Below are positions 8,399 through 23,238 of a stretch of DNA of 64,000 nt, piece by piece. Numbering within the stretch: the first letter of the stretch is position 1; each line of letters starts with the position of its first letter. Under the pieces are notes generated by a model that searched no databases, was not told where the DNA came from, and saw only the letters and a program-made list of their open reading frames with translations. The stretch spans positions 6,620 to 70,619 of the forward strand of contig NZ_JAMQBK010000025.1 of the NCBI RefSeq assembly GCF_023701485.1, written 5' to 3'. Source of the DNA: Aporhodopirellula aestuarii (GTDB taxonomy: Bacteria > Planctomycetota > Planctomycetia > Pirellulales > Pirellulaceae). A program made the position numbers and the translations under genes.

Positions 8399-10966
8399 TC
8401 AGTGATTGAATACAAATTCGCGACCGTTGAGCACGGCCCAAAACACGTCCTCGAAAATCTGTTGGGCGTCGGCGTTTTCTTCCGCCAACATCGCCAAGAC
8501 TTCGTCTCGTTCGGCTTGGTCAGGCATTCGGCTCAGCGAACGGAGATAGATCCGATCGAGAATCTGGTCATGAGTCAATTTTTCCTGAGTGAGCCATTTC
8601 TTGATCACGTTTCCAGAACTGATCTTATTCGAAACGGTATCCCCGTTGAGCAAATGCAATGCTTGGGACAGCGAGGGATCCGTTGTCGCTTCACAATCAC
8701 AAACGGTTGTCCGTGGTGATCGTCCGAACGTGTTCAGGAAGTAATTCGAAACCGCACCGTCGGCGATCTGCACGGCGCGACTTCCTAGAGGCAATCCGCT
8801 GAACTTTTCGTTCGACTCGGTTACCTGGCAGATGCAATCGAGAAGGCTTTCAGCAGGGATTCGTCGAATCACCGCGTGGGCGTAATTGCGTGTGTCGTGC
8901 GCGTTCGTTTCGTTGGTCTGACAACTACGCTCGTAGGCACGGCTGACGCAGATGTCTCGCACTAATTTGCGGAAGTCGTAGTTGTATTCGATCAGCTTTT
9001 CGCCGAGTTTATCGAGCAGTTCCGGGTTGGTGGCCGGATTGCTGACGCGGAAATCATCGACTTGATCGACGATGCCCACACCCATGTAGTGTGCCCAAAC
9101 TCGGTTTGCGATACTGGTTGCGAAGAACGGATTCTCCGGCGAGACCAACCAATCCGCCAACAGGACGCGTCGGTCCTTGCCACGTGTTTCGGGTGCGGGA
9201 CCACCGAGCAGCTTCGGAGCCACGTTTTGACCGGTCACCGGGTGCTTGGTCTCACCGCTGAACCGGTTGTACACGATCTGTTCACGATAGTCTTCGGCTT
9301 GTTTTCGTCCGACTTGGGCAAAGAATGCGGCGAAGCCATAGTAGTCGTCCATGGTCCAGCGATCGAAGGGATGGTTGTGGCATTGAGCACACTGCGTACG
9401 GATCCCCATGAAAACTTGAGCGACGTTTTCGGAGGTCTTTAGCGTGTCCCGCTCGATTTGATAGAAATTGGTGGCGGGTTCCCCAAACGTTCCACCGGTG
9501 CTCGTCAGGAGATCGTGCACCATCTCGTTGATCGGGACGTTTCGTGCGAATTGGTCGATCAACCAGTTTGCGTACAGAAGTGCCGATTTCTTGCTGACCG
9601 TGTTGCTGCTTTTGATCATCAGCAATTGCGCGAATTTCATCGCCCAAATCTCGCTGAATTCTTTTTTAGCGAGTAACTGATCCACCAACGCTTCCCGTTT
9701 GTCCGCCGCGGGGTCCGCGATAAATCGGAGGACTTCCTCTTCGGTCGGCAGCAGGCCTGTCACGTCGATGGTCAGACGACGAATGAACTCTTCATCGGTG
9801 CACGGAGGGCTCGGCAAAATCCGCAATTGTTGCAGTTTCTTATCAACGAGTTCATCGACGTAGTTGCTCGGCTGCGACTTGGGCGGCGTGTATTTCAAAC
9901 CCGCGGGAAGCGTGAGGATTTGGCTGCCGACGGTGTGCGTGTCAAAGCGAGCCATCACGAATGCTTCGCCACGTGAGTCCGCCGTCACGACACCGTCCTG
10001 TTCGATCGCAGCGACGGAGGAGTTATTGGTTGAGAACGCCGCGAGGCGACTGAGGTCTCGCGTGGTACCGTCAGCGTACGTTGCGACCGTAACCATTCGC
10101 TGTAGCGCCCCCTCACCTTCGAGAACTGCTTGCTCAGGATAGATCGCTACCGACTCAACCGCGGGCGGCATGGCATCGGCAGGATCGTTTTTTGCGCCCG
10201 CCTGCAACCAACGATGCAGCGTCGCGTAGTAGTCGCTGTCGACGTCAAACAGTTTTCCGCCGGTGTGAGGGACCGCGCCAATCGCCTTCTTCAAAAACAG
10301 GCTTTCGGCGGGTAACGCGAGGTTGATGCGACGAACTCCGATCTCACGAGTGATGCGCTGGTAATCACCTTGAGGGTCAAAGCCGAACAGGCTTAGGCGG
10401 AAACCGTCTTTGCCTCGTGCGGCGCCGTGACACGAACCCGTGTTGCAGCCTGATCGCGTGAGTACCGGCATCACGTCTTTGATGAAACTGATTGGCGGGA
10501 TCGTGGCCGCCTTTTCGACTTTGACGGGAACCCGCACCAGGCCGCCGTCGTATCGGGCCGCCAGCACGGTTTCGCCGTCGGCAAGCGGGCGTAGGATGTG
10601 ACCGTCAATTTTCGCGAGCGATTCGTTCTCGACCGTCCAGCGGACGCGATCAGTGACGTCCAACGTGACGCCGTCGTCTCGTCGCAGCACCGCAACGAAG
10701 GATTGGAAATCGGACCCGGAATTGAGCGAAATGGTTTCGGGGTAGACGTCCAATTGGATCTTCTTGCGAGGATCCGGTTGAGAAACGCTGGCATCGGGCG
10801 ACGCCGCTATTGCGGATCGCGAGAGGACCATACACGCCACCAATGCGGATACGTAGATCAGCACCCAAAACACAGTTTGGCGGGTTGTGTGGCTAGCCAA
10901 TCTGGGATGGGCGATCGGACTCGGGACAGGTCGATGTCCGGCAACGACACGGCTAGATCGGATCAT
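8399..10966 (-). CDS. DUF1549/DUF1553 (PSCyt2-PSD1) heme-binding protein with Ig-like domains
   Basis: The protein is 855 residues long. It has an N-terminal membrane anchor or signal (residues 32-54), a bacterial Ig-like (Big2-type) region around 70-150, a heme-type motif CNTGSCH at 174-180 (C-x4-C-H), a second Ig-like region around 272-355, a DUF1549 domain from about 365 with a normal CAQCH motif at 526-530, and a C-terminal DUF1553 domain from about 600. These families are known almost only from planctomycetes and relatives and have no proven reaction. The start overlaps the upstream stop as ATGA (10963-10966), so it is translationally coupled to the PPC protein. I infer a periplasmic electron-transfer or polymer-degrading complex. 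Confidence 0.88.
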   Translation of the reverse strand: MIRSSRVVAGHRPVPSPIAHPRLASHTTRQTVFWVLIYVSALVACMVLSRSAIAASPDASVSQPDPRKKIQLDVYPETISLNSGSDFQSFVAVLRRDDGVTLDVTDRVRWTVENESLAKIDGHILRPLADGETVLAARYDGGLVRVPVKVEKAATIPPISFIKDVMPVLTRSGCNTGSCHGAARGKDGFRLSLFGFDPQGDYQRITREIGVRRINLALPAESLFLKKAIGAVPHTGGKLFDVDSDYYATLHRWLQAGAKNDPADAMPPAVESVAIYPEQAVLEGEGALQRMVTVATYADGTTRDLSRLAAFSTNNSSVAAIEQDGVVTADSRGEAFVMARFDTHTVGSQILTLPAGLKYTPPKSQPSNYVDELVDKKLQQLRILPSPPCTDEEFIRRLTIDVTGLLPTEEEVLRFIADPAADKREALVDQLLAKKEFSEIWAMKFAQLLMIKSSNTVSKKSALLYANWLIDQFARNVPINEMVHDLLTSTGGTFGEPATNFYQIERDTLKTSENVAQVFMGIRTQCAQCHNHPFDRWTMDDYYGFAAFFAQVGRKQAEDYREQIVYNRFSGETKHPVTGQNVAPKLLGGPAPETRGKDRRVLLADWLVSPENPFFATSIANRVWAHYMGVGIVDQVDDFRVSNPATNPELLDKLGEKLIEYNYDFRKLVRDICVSRAYERSCQTNETNAHDTRNYAHAVIRRIPAESLLDCICQVTESNEKFSGLPLGSRAVQIADGAVSNYFLNTFGRSPRTTVCDCEATTDPSLSQALHLLNGDTVSNKISSGNVIKKWLTQEKLTHDQILDRIYLRSLSRMPDQAERDEVLAMLAEENADAQQIFEDVFWAVLNGREFVFNH

Positions 10967-13449
10967 GAGGATTCCTTTTCTTGGCGAAGCTGTTCGAGTC
11001 GGCTGAGCGGTTTGGGCGGAGCGTCGGTTTTGGGTTTGGGTTTCGGTTTCTTCTCGGGTGCCGCTGCGGGGTCTTTCTTGACGACCGGCTTGTCCACTCG
11101 GATCTCTCCGGTGCCATCGGTTTGAACCATCGTTTCTCCGTCGCGGCTAATCCGAGTTTGGACATTGAGCGTCTTGTGGACACCCGTCTTGGCATCGGCA
11201 GCGATCTTGAGGGGAAACGTTACCGAGGTGCTTTCGAGCGTTACCTTCTGCACGGGAGCCTCACAGGTCACGCCGTTGGGGAGGCCGACCAGTTGAACTT
11301 CCATTTCGCCTTCGATGTCACGAATCTTTTCCATCGTGACCATCAATTGTGTTTCACCTCCCGTTTCGGCTGCGGCGCGGGGGAACTTGTAGTTAAAGAC
11401 GGCGTTTTCGACGTCGAGCATGATCGGTGCTGATGCAACGGTTTGCGTGCCGAGTTTGGTGCCGTAGCTGACCTGCATCACCAACGGCCACGTTCCCATC
11501 GCCGCGTTCGCGTTGGCGGTGATCGGAATGGTCACTTCGTTTTGACCTTTGTCGATCTTGCGACTGTTGTTGACCCCGACACCCGGAGGGTTGTAGAGCG
11601 TCTTGAGATACACCGCGTTCTCAAATCCCTCGTTGCGTTTAATTCGTACCAACAGTTCTTTGCTGCCACGGCGGAGCACCGGAGTTTTGGGTTGAACCAA
11701 CTCGATTGAAAACGGCATCGCCTCGCAAACGGCCATCACCGCTTTGGGGGTCGAGTGTTCAAGCATGGCACGGCGGTTTTGGCCGAGGACAATCTTGTGG
11801 TGTTGTTGCAAATCGGCGGTGAGCACTTGATCGCCTTGTTGGCCTCGGCCGATGACGTCAAAGAATGTTCCCGCCAGCGATGCGTCGGCGGAAGCGGTGA
11901 GCACGACCGGGATTTCGATTCGTCCAGGAGGAATCGGGAACGTTTGAACCGTGACGCCTTCAGGCACGCCGTCTAGTTCCAAGGCGATCTCGCCGTTGTA
12001 TTGATCCCGTTTGGCTTGCACCATCATCGCGCCATGACCTCCGATCGGGACGGGAACCACCATCGCTTCGTCGCGACGAAGTTCCTTCAAATCGAGGCTA
12101 AAGCTCGGCTCGAGACGGCTGACTTCGATCAAGTAGTTGTGCAGCGGGCTACCGCCACGCAAGTGATCGTAGATGCGGATCGTATGTTTCGAGTCGCTCG
12201 CGGCGGTGAAGTCGAAAGATCCGTCAAGTTTGCCGCCGATGTCGTCGCTGCTTTTGAGCGTCTTGCCGCTGGCATCGAAAACGTTCATCACACCATCAAG
12301 GGGCGAGCGAAGTGTTTCGCGTGCATACAGTTGGACCCGGAATTTCTCGTTCTTTTTGCATTCGAACGTGAAACAATCGAAATCACCTGGTTCCCCGATC
12401 ACCCCGGACAATAAAGCGGGCACCGAACATTCGGGCGCTTTGCGGTGATCGTTGTTGGGTTCCACTTCGTTCACGATCGGCAGGTTGCCAACGCGAATCC
12501 AATTTGGCGATGGTGAGATCCCAGATTTGTCTTCCGTGATCACCGGGTAAGGTTGCGTCGGTGTTCCGCGGCTGTTTTCAGGGTTGATGAAATCTGTTGG
12601 TAGTTGGACCGATGCGTCGGTGATCGTGCCGTCGATATCGATGAGTTTTGCTTTCAGCAATTCACCCTGAACACCGCCGGAGGGAATGATGGTCGTGGGT
12701 CGCGGAAACGAACCGACGTGCAGCCGATATCGGCAGATGTTTCTTTGGCCGAGGAAGGAACTGTCTCGAACCAAAACCGTGTACTGGCCATCCTCTTCGG
12801 GAGTAAACGAACAGATGCCGTCTTGTTGAAACAGGAGCGAGTCGTCGCTCACCGCGACCTCAAAACGTTTGTCATCAAGGATGGCGATGTATGGATCGAG
12901 GATGTCACGATTGGAGAGGCTCCATCGGTGACGCATCCCTTCGATTTCAACCGTCAGTTTCTGTCCCGCTTTAAGTGAGACGCGAAAGTGATCGACATCC
13001 TCACGGTCGACATTCCCTTCGACGGTACAGTCCATCGGGATTTCTTGTGGTGTAGCAAAGTCGTTGTTCGGTTCGACTTCTTCGACAATCGGCATCGTTC
13101 CCACGCTTAGAAAACGCAGGTTCGTGATTCCGCTCGCGGTCACCACACGAAACGAATACATCCCCGGTTGCAAAGTCGCTTCGGTTTTGACTTTGAGTTC
13201 GATCGATTTGTTGTCGATCGGTTTGCACTCGATGACCTCGACACCGGGCTGATCAAAGAGAACTTCCCGAGCGTCAGAGAGTTGGTTTCCATGTAAGACG
13301 ACAGTGGCTTCACCGCCACGTGTCACGCCGAGAGGTTGGTGATGGGTGACGACCGGGAACGCCGCCATCGCCGCCTGTCCAAAACAGATCGACAGGACGG
13401 CGGTCGCAATGTATCGCCGAAACATCAGGCTGTGGGAGATCGATCGCAT
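10963..13449 (-). CDS. secreted PPC-domain (pre-peptidase C-terminal) protein
   Basis: An 828-residue exported protein with signal peptide (YIATAVLSICFGQAAMA). An IPT/Ig-like region (GVTRGGEATVVLHGNQL) is followed by two PPC-type domains marked by EEVEPNNDFATPQEI and NEVEPNNDHRKAPE, each followed by a D-x-D-x-F/D-x-F strand pair. Beta-sandwich repeats follow. The C-terminus is a Lys/Pro-rich tail (PAAAPEKKPKPKPKTD). AGGAG lies eight bases before the ATG at 13449, and the gap to the DUF1501 gene is 15 bases. PPC domains are carbohydrate- or protein-binding accessory modules. No peptidase domain is present, so this is a binding or scaffold partner of the operon. Confidence 0.85.
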   Translation of the reverse strand: MRSISHSLMFRRYIATAVLSICFGQAAMAAFPVVTHHQPLGVTRGGEATVVLHGNQLSDAREVLFDQPGVEVIECKPIDNKSIELKVKTEATLQPGMYSFRVVTASGITNLRFLSVGTMPIVEEVEPNNDFATPQEIPMDCTVEGNVDREDVDHFRVSLKAGQKLTVEIEGMRHRWSLSNRDILDPYIAILDDKRFEVAVSDDSLLFQQDGICSFTPEEDGQYTVLVRDSSFLGQRNICRYRLHVGSFPRPTTIIPSGGVQGELLKAKLIDIDGTITDASVQLPTDFINPENSRGTPTQPYPVITEDKSGISPSPNWIRVGNLPIVNEVEPNNDHRKAPECSVPALLSGVIGEPGDFDCFTFECKKNEKFRVQLYARETLRSPLDGVMNVFDASGKTLKSSDDIGGKLDGSFDFTAASDSKHTIRIYDHLRGGSPLHNYLIEVSRLEPSFSLDLKELRRDEAMVVPVPIGGHGAMMVQAKRDQYNGEIALELDGVPEGVTVQTFPIPPGRIEIPVVLTASADASLAGTFFDVIGRGQQGDQVLTADLQQHHKIVLGQNRRAMLEHSTPKAVMAVCEAMPFSIELVQPKTPVLRRGSKELLVRIKRNEGFENAVYLKTLYNPPGVGVNNSRKIDKGQNEVTIPITANANAAMGTWPLVMQVSYGTKLGTQTVASAPIMLDVENAVFNYKFPRAAAETGGETQLMVTMEKIRDIEGEMEVQLVGLPNGVTCEAPVQKVTLESTSVTFPLKIAADAKTGVHKTLNVQTRISRDGETMVQTDGTGEIRVDKPVVKKDPAAAPEKKPKPKPKTDAPPKPLSRLEQLRQEKESS

Positions 13450-13464
13450 CTGAGAAACTCCTGC

Positions 13465-14784
13465 TTAGCTGATGATGTTCTGAATAACCTTGCCGCCGTC
13501 GACAATTTCAATGGGTCGGGCACCGGGTGCCATCAGTTCTTTGTCCGCGACGATCCCCAGCAGGTGATACATCGTGGTCGCCAAATCTGCTGGCGAAACC
13601 GGATCGGAATCCGGTTCGGTCGCGGTCGAATCGGACGCACCATGGATCACGCCGCCCTTGATACCGCCCCCGGCCAACATCACGCTGAAAACCTTCGGCC
13701 AGTGATCGCGACCGGCGTCGTTGTTGACTTTGGGGGTGCGGCCGAATTCGCTACTGACCATCACCAACGTTTCATCGAGCATCCCGCGTTCGCTCAAGTC
13801 TTGCAGCAATACCGAGAGCCCTTGGTCCAATGCGGGCATCTGGCCGTTGATTCCGTTGGTGATGTTGGTGTGCATGTCCCAACTGCCGTAAGTCAGCGTC
13901 ACCAATCGAGCACCGGCTTCGACCAACCTGCGGGCCATCAGCATTCTCGCCCCGGCCTGGTTGCGGCCGTAGCGGTCTCGCATCTTGGCGTCTTCCTTGG
14001 ACAGGTCGAACGCCTCTTTTGCCGCGGGAGTGTCCAGCAAATCGTAGGCACGCTCGTAGAACGTGTTCATCGCGGAAACGTTGTCCGCCGCGGTCGCCGA
14101 AACGAACCGTTGGTTGATCTTATCCAGTACGGTTTTGCGCCGAACGAATCGGTCGGGGCCGACGCCGCCTGCGAGGTTCAAGTCGCGGACTTTAAAATCG
14201 TCGCGTGCCGGATCCGCTCCCAATGCGAATCCGCCGTAGCTGCTCGGCAGGTATCCGGTGCCGGCATACTCATTGGGCACGTTGGGAATGCAGATGTATG
14301 CAGGCAGATTGTTGCGAGGCCCGTATTCGTGACTGACGACGGCACCGAAACTCGGGTACTGCAACGCCGGGCTTGGCTTGTAACCCGTGAACATGTTGTG
14401 TGTCCCTCGTTCATGAGCCGCTTCGCCGTGCGACATCGATCGGATCACACAATACTTATCTGCCTGTTTCGCCAGTTTTGGCATCGAGTTGCAGATCACC
14501 TCACCCGTGTTCGTTTTGGTCGTGCCGAGTTCGCCTCGATACTCCAAGGGGCTGTAAGGTTTGGGGTCCCACGACTCCTGCTGCGCCATACCGCCCGGAA
14601 GGTAAATATGGATGACACTTTTCGCTCGGGCTTTGATGAACTCGTACTGTTTGAGTTCAGCGGCTGCTCGCCTCATTAAAAAATCGGGGAGTGAAAGACC
14701 GAGCCCGCCAGCGGCACCAGCCATTAAAAAACCGCGACGTCCAAAAAGACCCGATTGGGTCAATGGATTTCCTTGACACATCAT
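13465..14784 (-). CDS. DUF1501 protein with Tat signal
   Basis: The N-terminus carries a twin-arginine motif (GRRGFLMAG, R16-R17) and a hydrophobic segment, so export in folded form by Tat is expected. DUF1501 hallmarks follow: SVIHIYLPGGMAQQESWDPK, GEAAHERGTHNMFTGY, GGFALGADPA, and a C-terminal SSEFGRTPKVN-x-x-x-GRDHWP. DUF1501 belongs to the alkaline-phosphatase/sulfatase-like fold, and the DHWP segment carries likely metal ligands. It is the first gene of the leftward operon that continues with the PPC, DUF1549/1553 and cytochrome-WD40 proteins. Sulfatase-like activity in breakdown of sulfated polymers is a common guess but is unproven. Confidence 0.88.
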   Translation of the reverse strand: MMCQGNPLTQSGLFGRRGFLMAGAAGGLGLSLPDFLMRRAAAELKQYEFIKARAKSVIHIYLPGGMAQQESWDPKPYSPLEYRGELGTTKTNTGEVICNSMPKLAKQADKYCVIRSMSHGEAAHERGTHNMFTGYKPSPALQYPSFGAVVSHEYGPRNNLPAYICIPNVPNEYAGTGYLPSSYGGFALGADPARDDFKVRDLNLAGGVGPDRFVRRKTVLDKINQRFVSATAADNVSAMNTFYERAYDLLDTPAAKEAFDLSKEDAKMRDRYGRNQAGARMLMARRLVEAGARLVTLTYGSWDMHTNITNGINGQMPALDQGLSVLLQDLSERGMLDETLVMVSSEFGRTPKVNNDAGRDHWPKVFSVMLAGGGIKGGVIHGASDSTATEPDSDPVSPADLATTMYHLLGIVADKELMAPGARPIEIVDGGKVIQNIIS

Positions 14785-15581
14785 CGTTGTCGGCTCCTAA
14801 CAAGAGCGAAGGGAAGTCTCCATCTGCACCCATGCATGCCGGATCGGATCCGCAAGTTAAGTGACGATCGAGACGCGTGGTGGGAATTTGTTAAAGCTAT
14901 CGCAGCGCGTGATCGCGAGGCTTTTCGCAGTCGTGACTAACAAATTGTGGAGGCGGGAGCTCGAAAGCAAGGCGTAAATGAACGCTGGAAACGATCGAGC
15001 AGAAGGTGGGATGTTGAGGAGTCGCAGGCATTACAAAGTCTGTGGACCCTTCAATGTTGTCTAATGGTATCAAACTCAACCCAGCTGTCAAATCCTGTCG
15101 CACCTGAGCAGGGGGTCAGGAATCGCGTTATTTGCGAAAGAATCGCGAGACACATCAAGCTTGATGGCATATTCACCGTTTGTTCTGCGATCTTTCACCT
15201 TGGAAGCGTCGCGATTGAAGGTGACGAGGCACCGTTTCGGCTTTGCTTCATTGCAGACGCGTTTCGCAGAGAAGACAGCGTCATTGACTAGTTGTCGCTC
15301 TCACCGTCTTCGCGATCTCATCGACCGGGCTTTCGCGACGGTGAGCGGATTTCGCCTCCCGAGAAGCGCGTCGCGTCTTCCGTAGGCTGGGCCAGGTGAT
15401 CCTGGTATCACGCGGGAATGTGGGAGTTTTAGGCGGCTGACCTTTCACTCCGATGGCTGATTTTTCGGTGCGTTGGTCGCCGGTCCGCGTTCGTTTTCGC
15501 GGCCCGTGGTTTTCTGTGGGTTGGGGCGTTTGCGAGCTGTGGCGGTCGCCCCCGTTTTGAGGTGCGGTGGAGCCACTGCTC

Positions 15582-15835
15582 GGGACGTTGATTGTTTTAG
15601 TGCCTTTTTTAGCGGAACGGCGCGAGCGGGCTGTTGTTTTAGGCGTTTCGCAAAAATTAGTGAGCCGACAGCGCTAGCTGCGGGCCTCCGATGGGCACGT
15701 TCTAGCCGTTAGGCCCGCGGCTAGCGCCGTCGGCTCACTAAAACAACAGCCCGCGAGCCGTCCGGTCCCGAGTCACCGGACGGCTCGCGCCGTTCCGCTA
15801 CGTTTGAAATCCTTCAGTCATACAATCGACGTCCC
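15582..15835. repeat. dispersed palindromic element (family P1), split by an insertion
   Basis: The ends are GGGACGTTGATTG and CAATCGACGTCCC. The core starts AGCGGAACGGCGCGAGC (15611-15627) and ends GCTCGCGCCGTTCCGCT (15783-15799). Removing 131 bases (15628-15758) restores the 58-base palindrome seen uninterrupted at 38249, 38407, 46290, 47589 and 50927. Confidence 0.85.
15628..15752. mobile_element. 125-base MITE-like element with terminal inverted repeats and 6-base target duplication
   Basis: The 15-base ends GGGCTGTTGTTTTAG (15628-15642) and CTAAAACAACAGCCC (15738-15752) are perfect inverted repeats. GCGAGC flanks both sides (15622-15627 and 15753-15758), which is what a transposase leaves as a target duplication. 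Inner arms at 15657-15687 and 15711-15741 pair over 31 bases with two mismatches. There is no room for a gene, so it must be moved by a transposase coded elsewhere. Confidence 0.85.
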
Positions 15836-16006
15836 CCGCAGCGGGGGTATCGGCTCATCAGGGATGTCCGATTGGCGGATGCGGTGCCGTAGTCGTGCGA
15901 TAACTCGTGTAAGTCTTGACGTTGCGGTGAAGCCGGGCTACTCTCTTCGCATTAGCCGATCTAACGATTGCGGCCCGCACTATCAGGCAATTTAATACGG
16001 TGTGAT

Positions 16007-16978
16007 TTGCAGCTACGAACCCTCGAACTTTTCTGTCACGTTGCCGACCAGCGGAGCTTCTCCAAAGCTGCCGTGGCGGCTGGCGTTACCCAGAGCGCGG
16101 TCAGTCAATCGATCGGGCATCTCGAAGAGTCGTTGGAAACCACGCTGATCGATCGTTCGAAACGCCCGTTGACGTTGACAGAGGCTGGCCGGGTCTACCT
16201 CAACGGCGTGCGAGAGATTGTGCGTCAGTACAAGGAACTCGAGGACCGCGTCCAGCATCATGGGCGACGGCTCAGCGACACGGTGACTGTCGGCGCGGTT
16301 TATTCGGTCGGGTTGAGTTACATGCCCGAGGCGAAACAGGCGTTCGAGCAAAACCATCCTGATGTCCGCATTCGGACCGAATTCGGTTCGAGTCAGCGGG
16401 TGGTGGAGATGGTGACGAGCAATGAGGTCGATTTCGGGTTGGTGAGCTTCCCGCGAGCGACTAAAACTCTCGGTGCGATCCCCTGGCAATCCGAGCCGAT
16501 GCGTCTGGTATGTTCTTCGGAGCACCCGTTCGCCAGTGAGACCGAGATTGCCGCCTCACGTCTCGAAGGAATTGACATGATCAGTTTCGAGAAGGGTGTG
16601 GTCCTCCGCCAGGCGATCGACCAATGTTTGAAATCGGCTGGAATTACCGTTTCGATCTCGATGGAGTTCGATAATTGCGATTCCATCGTGCGGGCGATTC
16701 AGGCCAACCGGGGAATCGGGATCGTCCCCGAGGCTGCCGTCCGTCGAGAAACAGCCAACGGTACCGTGCGGGTCGTTGCCTGTCGTGAAATTCAGATGAC
16801 GCGACCATTGGGAATCATTTTTCGCAAGCGTGGGAAGCTTTGCCGCGCGGCGATCGAATTCGGTTCCCTTTTGTTGGGTCGCGAAATGGAGCATGACATG
16901 CTCAGTAAAACAGAGGCGGCCAAGGCCGACCGCCAGAAAGGCGAGTCCAAGGATCGGGCCGTTTCCGTGCTGATTTAG
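16007..16978 (+). CDS. LysR-family transcriptional regulator
   Basis: An N-terminal winged helix-turn-helix (LRTLELFCHVADQRSFSKAA, then GVTQSAVSQSIGHLEESLE) is followed by a LysR substrate-binding domain from about residue 90 (VGAVYSVGLSYMPEAKQAF ... GIVPEAAVRR). I start at TTG 16007 because the usual LysR N-terminus (QLRTLELF) begins there; a TTG at 15968 would add 13 residues. It lies 65 bases upstream of gltB on the same strand, which suggests it controls glutamate synthase, much as GltC does in Bacillus. GltC is divergent from its target, however, and here the genes run the same way. The effector is unknown. Confidence 0.85.
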   Translation: MQLRTLELFCHVADQRSFSKAAVAAGVTQSAVSQSIGHLEESLETTLIDRSKRPLTLTEAGRVYLNGVREIVRQYKELEDRVQHHGRRLSDTVTVGAVYSVGLSYMPEAKQAFEQNHPDVRIRTEFGSSQRVVEMVTSNEVDFGLVSFPRATKTLGAIPWQSEPMRLVCSSEHPFASETEIAASRLEGIDMISFEKGVVLRQAIDQCLKSAGITVSISMEFDNCDSIVRAIQANRGIGIVPEAAVRRETANGTVRVVACREIQMTRPLGIIFRKRGKLCRAAIEFGSLLLGREMEHDMLSKTEAAKADRQKGESKDRAVSVLI

Positions 16979-17043
16979 GACGGGGCATCAGCAGCACTCT
17001 TATTGACTAATCGTTTTCACTACTTACTGCATTCAAAACGACG

Positions 17044-21618
<4,575 letters not shown>

Positions 21619-21735
21619 GTTTCATCTCAATCATCACACCCGCGGCATTCGTCGCGGGGGCCGAGGGGTGGGGCGGTCAATCGCTCGCCCCACTCACCAT
21701 CCAGCCATCACCCGTTTTTATTCAGGACCATTACT

Positions 21736-23238
21736 ATGGGAAAGCCCACCGGATTCAAAGAGTTCGATCGCGAGAAAGTGCCATGGCGTTTGCCAGTTGT
21801 TCGGATCAACGATTACGACGAGATCTATACCGAACATAAAACCGACCAGCTCAAGACTCAGGGTGCCCGGTGCATGGACTGTGGCGTCCCTTTCTGCCAA
21901 TCGGCGAGCGGATGCCCGATCGACAACCTGATCCCCGAGTGGAATGACCTCGTTTACAACAACCGTTGGAAAGAGGCGATCGAGCGACTCCACAAAACCA
22001 ACAACTTCCCCGAATTCACCGGCCGGACCTGTCCCGCTCCGTGTGAGGGGGCGTGTGTTTTGGGGATCACCAGTCCACCGGTGACGATCAAAAACATCGA
22101 GAACGCGATCGTTGATCGCGCGTGGCAGGAAGGTTGGATCAAGCCCGAGCCTCCGAAATCGCGTACCGGTAAGAAGGTCGCGATCGTGGGCAGCGGACCG
22201 GCTGGATTGTCTGCCGCTGACCAGCTCAACAAAGCCGGCCATTTGGTCACCGTTTTCGAACGTGCCGACCGGATCGGTGGTTTGCTGCAGTACGGCATTC
22301 CGAACATGAAGCTGTCCAAGAAAGCCGTTCAGCGACGCGTCGATAAAATGACCGCCGAAGGCATCGAGTTTCGCACCGGTGTGAATGTCGGAAAAGACAT
22401 TTCACCGAAAGAACTGCGTGAACAATATGACGCCGTTTTGCTGGCCTGCGGTGCGACCAAACCTCGTGATTTGCCGATCGAAGGTCGCGAAGCCAAGGGT
22501 GTCCATTTCGCAATGGAATTCTTGACTGCCAACACTCAGCAAAGCGTGCATGGCGACAGCTTGAATGGCCGATTCATCAGCGCCGAAGGTAAAGACGTCA
22601 TCGTGATCGGTGGTGGCGATACCGGAACCGACTGCATCGGAACGAGCTTGCGTCACGGTTGCCGTTCAATCGTTAATTTCGAGTTGCTACCCAAGCCGCC
22701 GGAGTCTCGCGGTGCCGACAACCCATGGCCGGAGTGGCCACGCATCTTCCGTGTCGATTATGGACACGAAGAAGCGGAAGCGAAGTTCGGCCGCGATCCA
22801 CGCGAGTACCAAATCTTGAGCAAGAAGTACTTGGTCGATGATGCGGGCAAACTCAAAGGCATTCAAACCGTAAACGTCGAGTGGACCAAGAATGACGAAG
22901 GCGGATGGCAAATGTCAGAGGTCGAAGGCAGCGAGAAGGAATGGCCGGCGCAATTGATCTTGCTCGCCATGGGCTTCTTGGGCCCCGAGCAATATGTCGC
23001 CGAGTCGTTGGGATTGAAGACCGACGGACGCAGTAACTTCGAAGCCGAGCATGGCAAGTTCGTGACCAACCTCGACGGAGTCTTCGCGGCGGGTGACTGC
23101 CGTCGTGGCCAGAGTCTCGTGGTGTGGGCGATTAACGAGGGCCGCGGTGCCGCTCGAGCGATCGATACTTACCTCGAAGGTTCGAGCTGTCTTCCTGCTC
23201 CCGGGTTGACCCTCGGGACGTCGCTCGCAAGCGTCTAG
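21736..23238 (+). CDS. gltD: glutamate synthase small subunit
   Basis: A 500-residue NADPH-dependent electron donor for GltB. Cysteines for two 4Fe-4S clusters are in place (C46, C49, C54, C60 and C99, C103, C107). An FAD-binding Rossmann motif ([20 protein letters not shown]) and an NAD(P)H motif ([13 protein letters not shown]) follow, and a C-terminal [14 protein letters not shown] closes the FAD site. It lies 117 bases after gltB and almost surely shares its transcript. Confidence 0.97.
   Translation: MGKPTGFKEFDREKVPWRLPVVRINDYDEIYTEHKTDQLKTQGARCMDCGVPFCQSASGCPIDNLIPEWNDLVYNNRWKEAIERLHKTNNFPEFTGRTCPAPCEGACVLGITSPPVTIKNIENAIVDRAWQEGWIKPEPPKSRTGKKVAIVGSGPAGLSAADQLNKAGHLVTVFERADRIGGLLQYGIPNMKLSKKAVQRRVDKMTAEGIEFRTGVNVGKDISPKELREQYDAVLLACGATKPRDLPIEGREAKGVHFAMEFLTANTQQSVHGDSLNGRFISAEGKDVIVIGGGDTGTDCIGTSLRHGCRSIVNFELLPKPPESRGADNPWPEWPRIFRVDYGHEEAEAKFGRDPREYQILSKKYLVDDAGKLKGIQTVNVEWTKNDEGGWQMSEVEGSEKEWPAQLILLAMGFLGPEQYVAESLGLKTDGRSNFEAEHGKFVTNLDGVFAAGDCRRGQSLVVWAINEGRGAARAIDTYLEGSSCLPAPGLTLGTSLASV

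Larger units (their letters stand above)
14785..16006. other. non-coding region upstream of LysR gene
   Basis: About 1.2 kb without a supportable gene. Two short open stretches (14947-15291 on + and 14897-15103 on -) have no recognisable domain or ribosome site. The part from 15582 to 15835 is a palindromic element split by a second one (separate entries). The promoter of the DUF1501 operon should lie just upstream of 14784. Confidence 0.5.

Noticed and set aside
13336-14679. A 447-residue plus-strand frame opposite DUF1501
   Set aside because: The DUF1501 gene has clear motifs on the minus strand. This frame has none.
14947-15291. A 114-residue plus-strand frame in the gap before the LysR gene
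   Set aside because: No domain, no ribosome site and no support from codon use.
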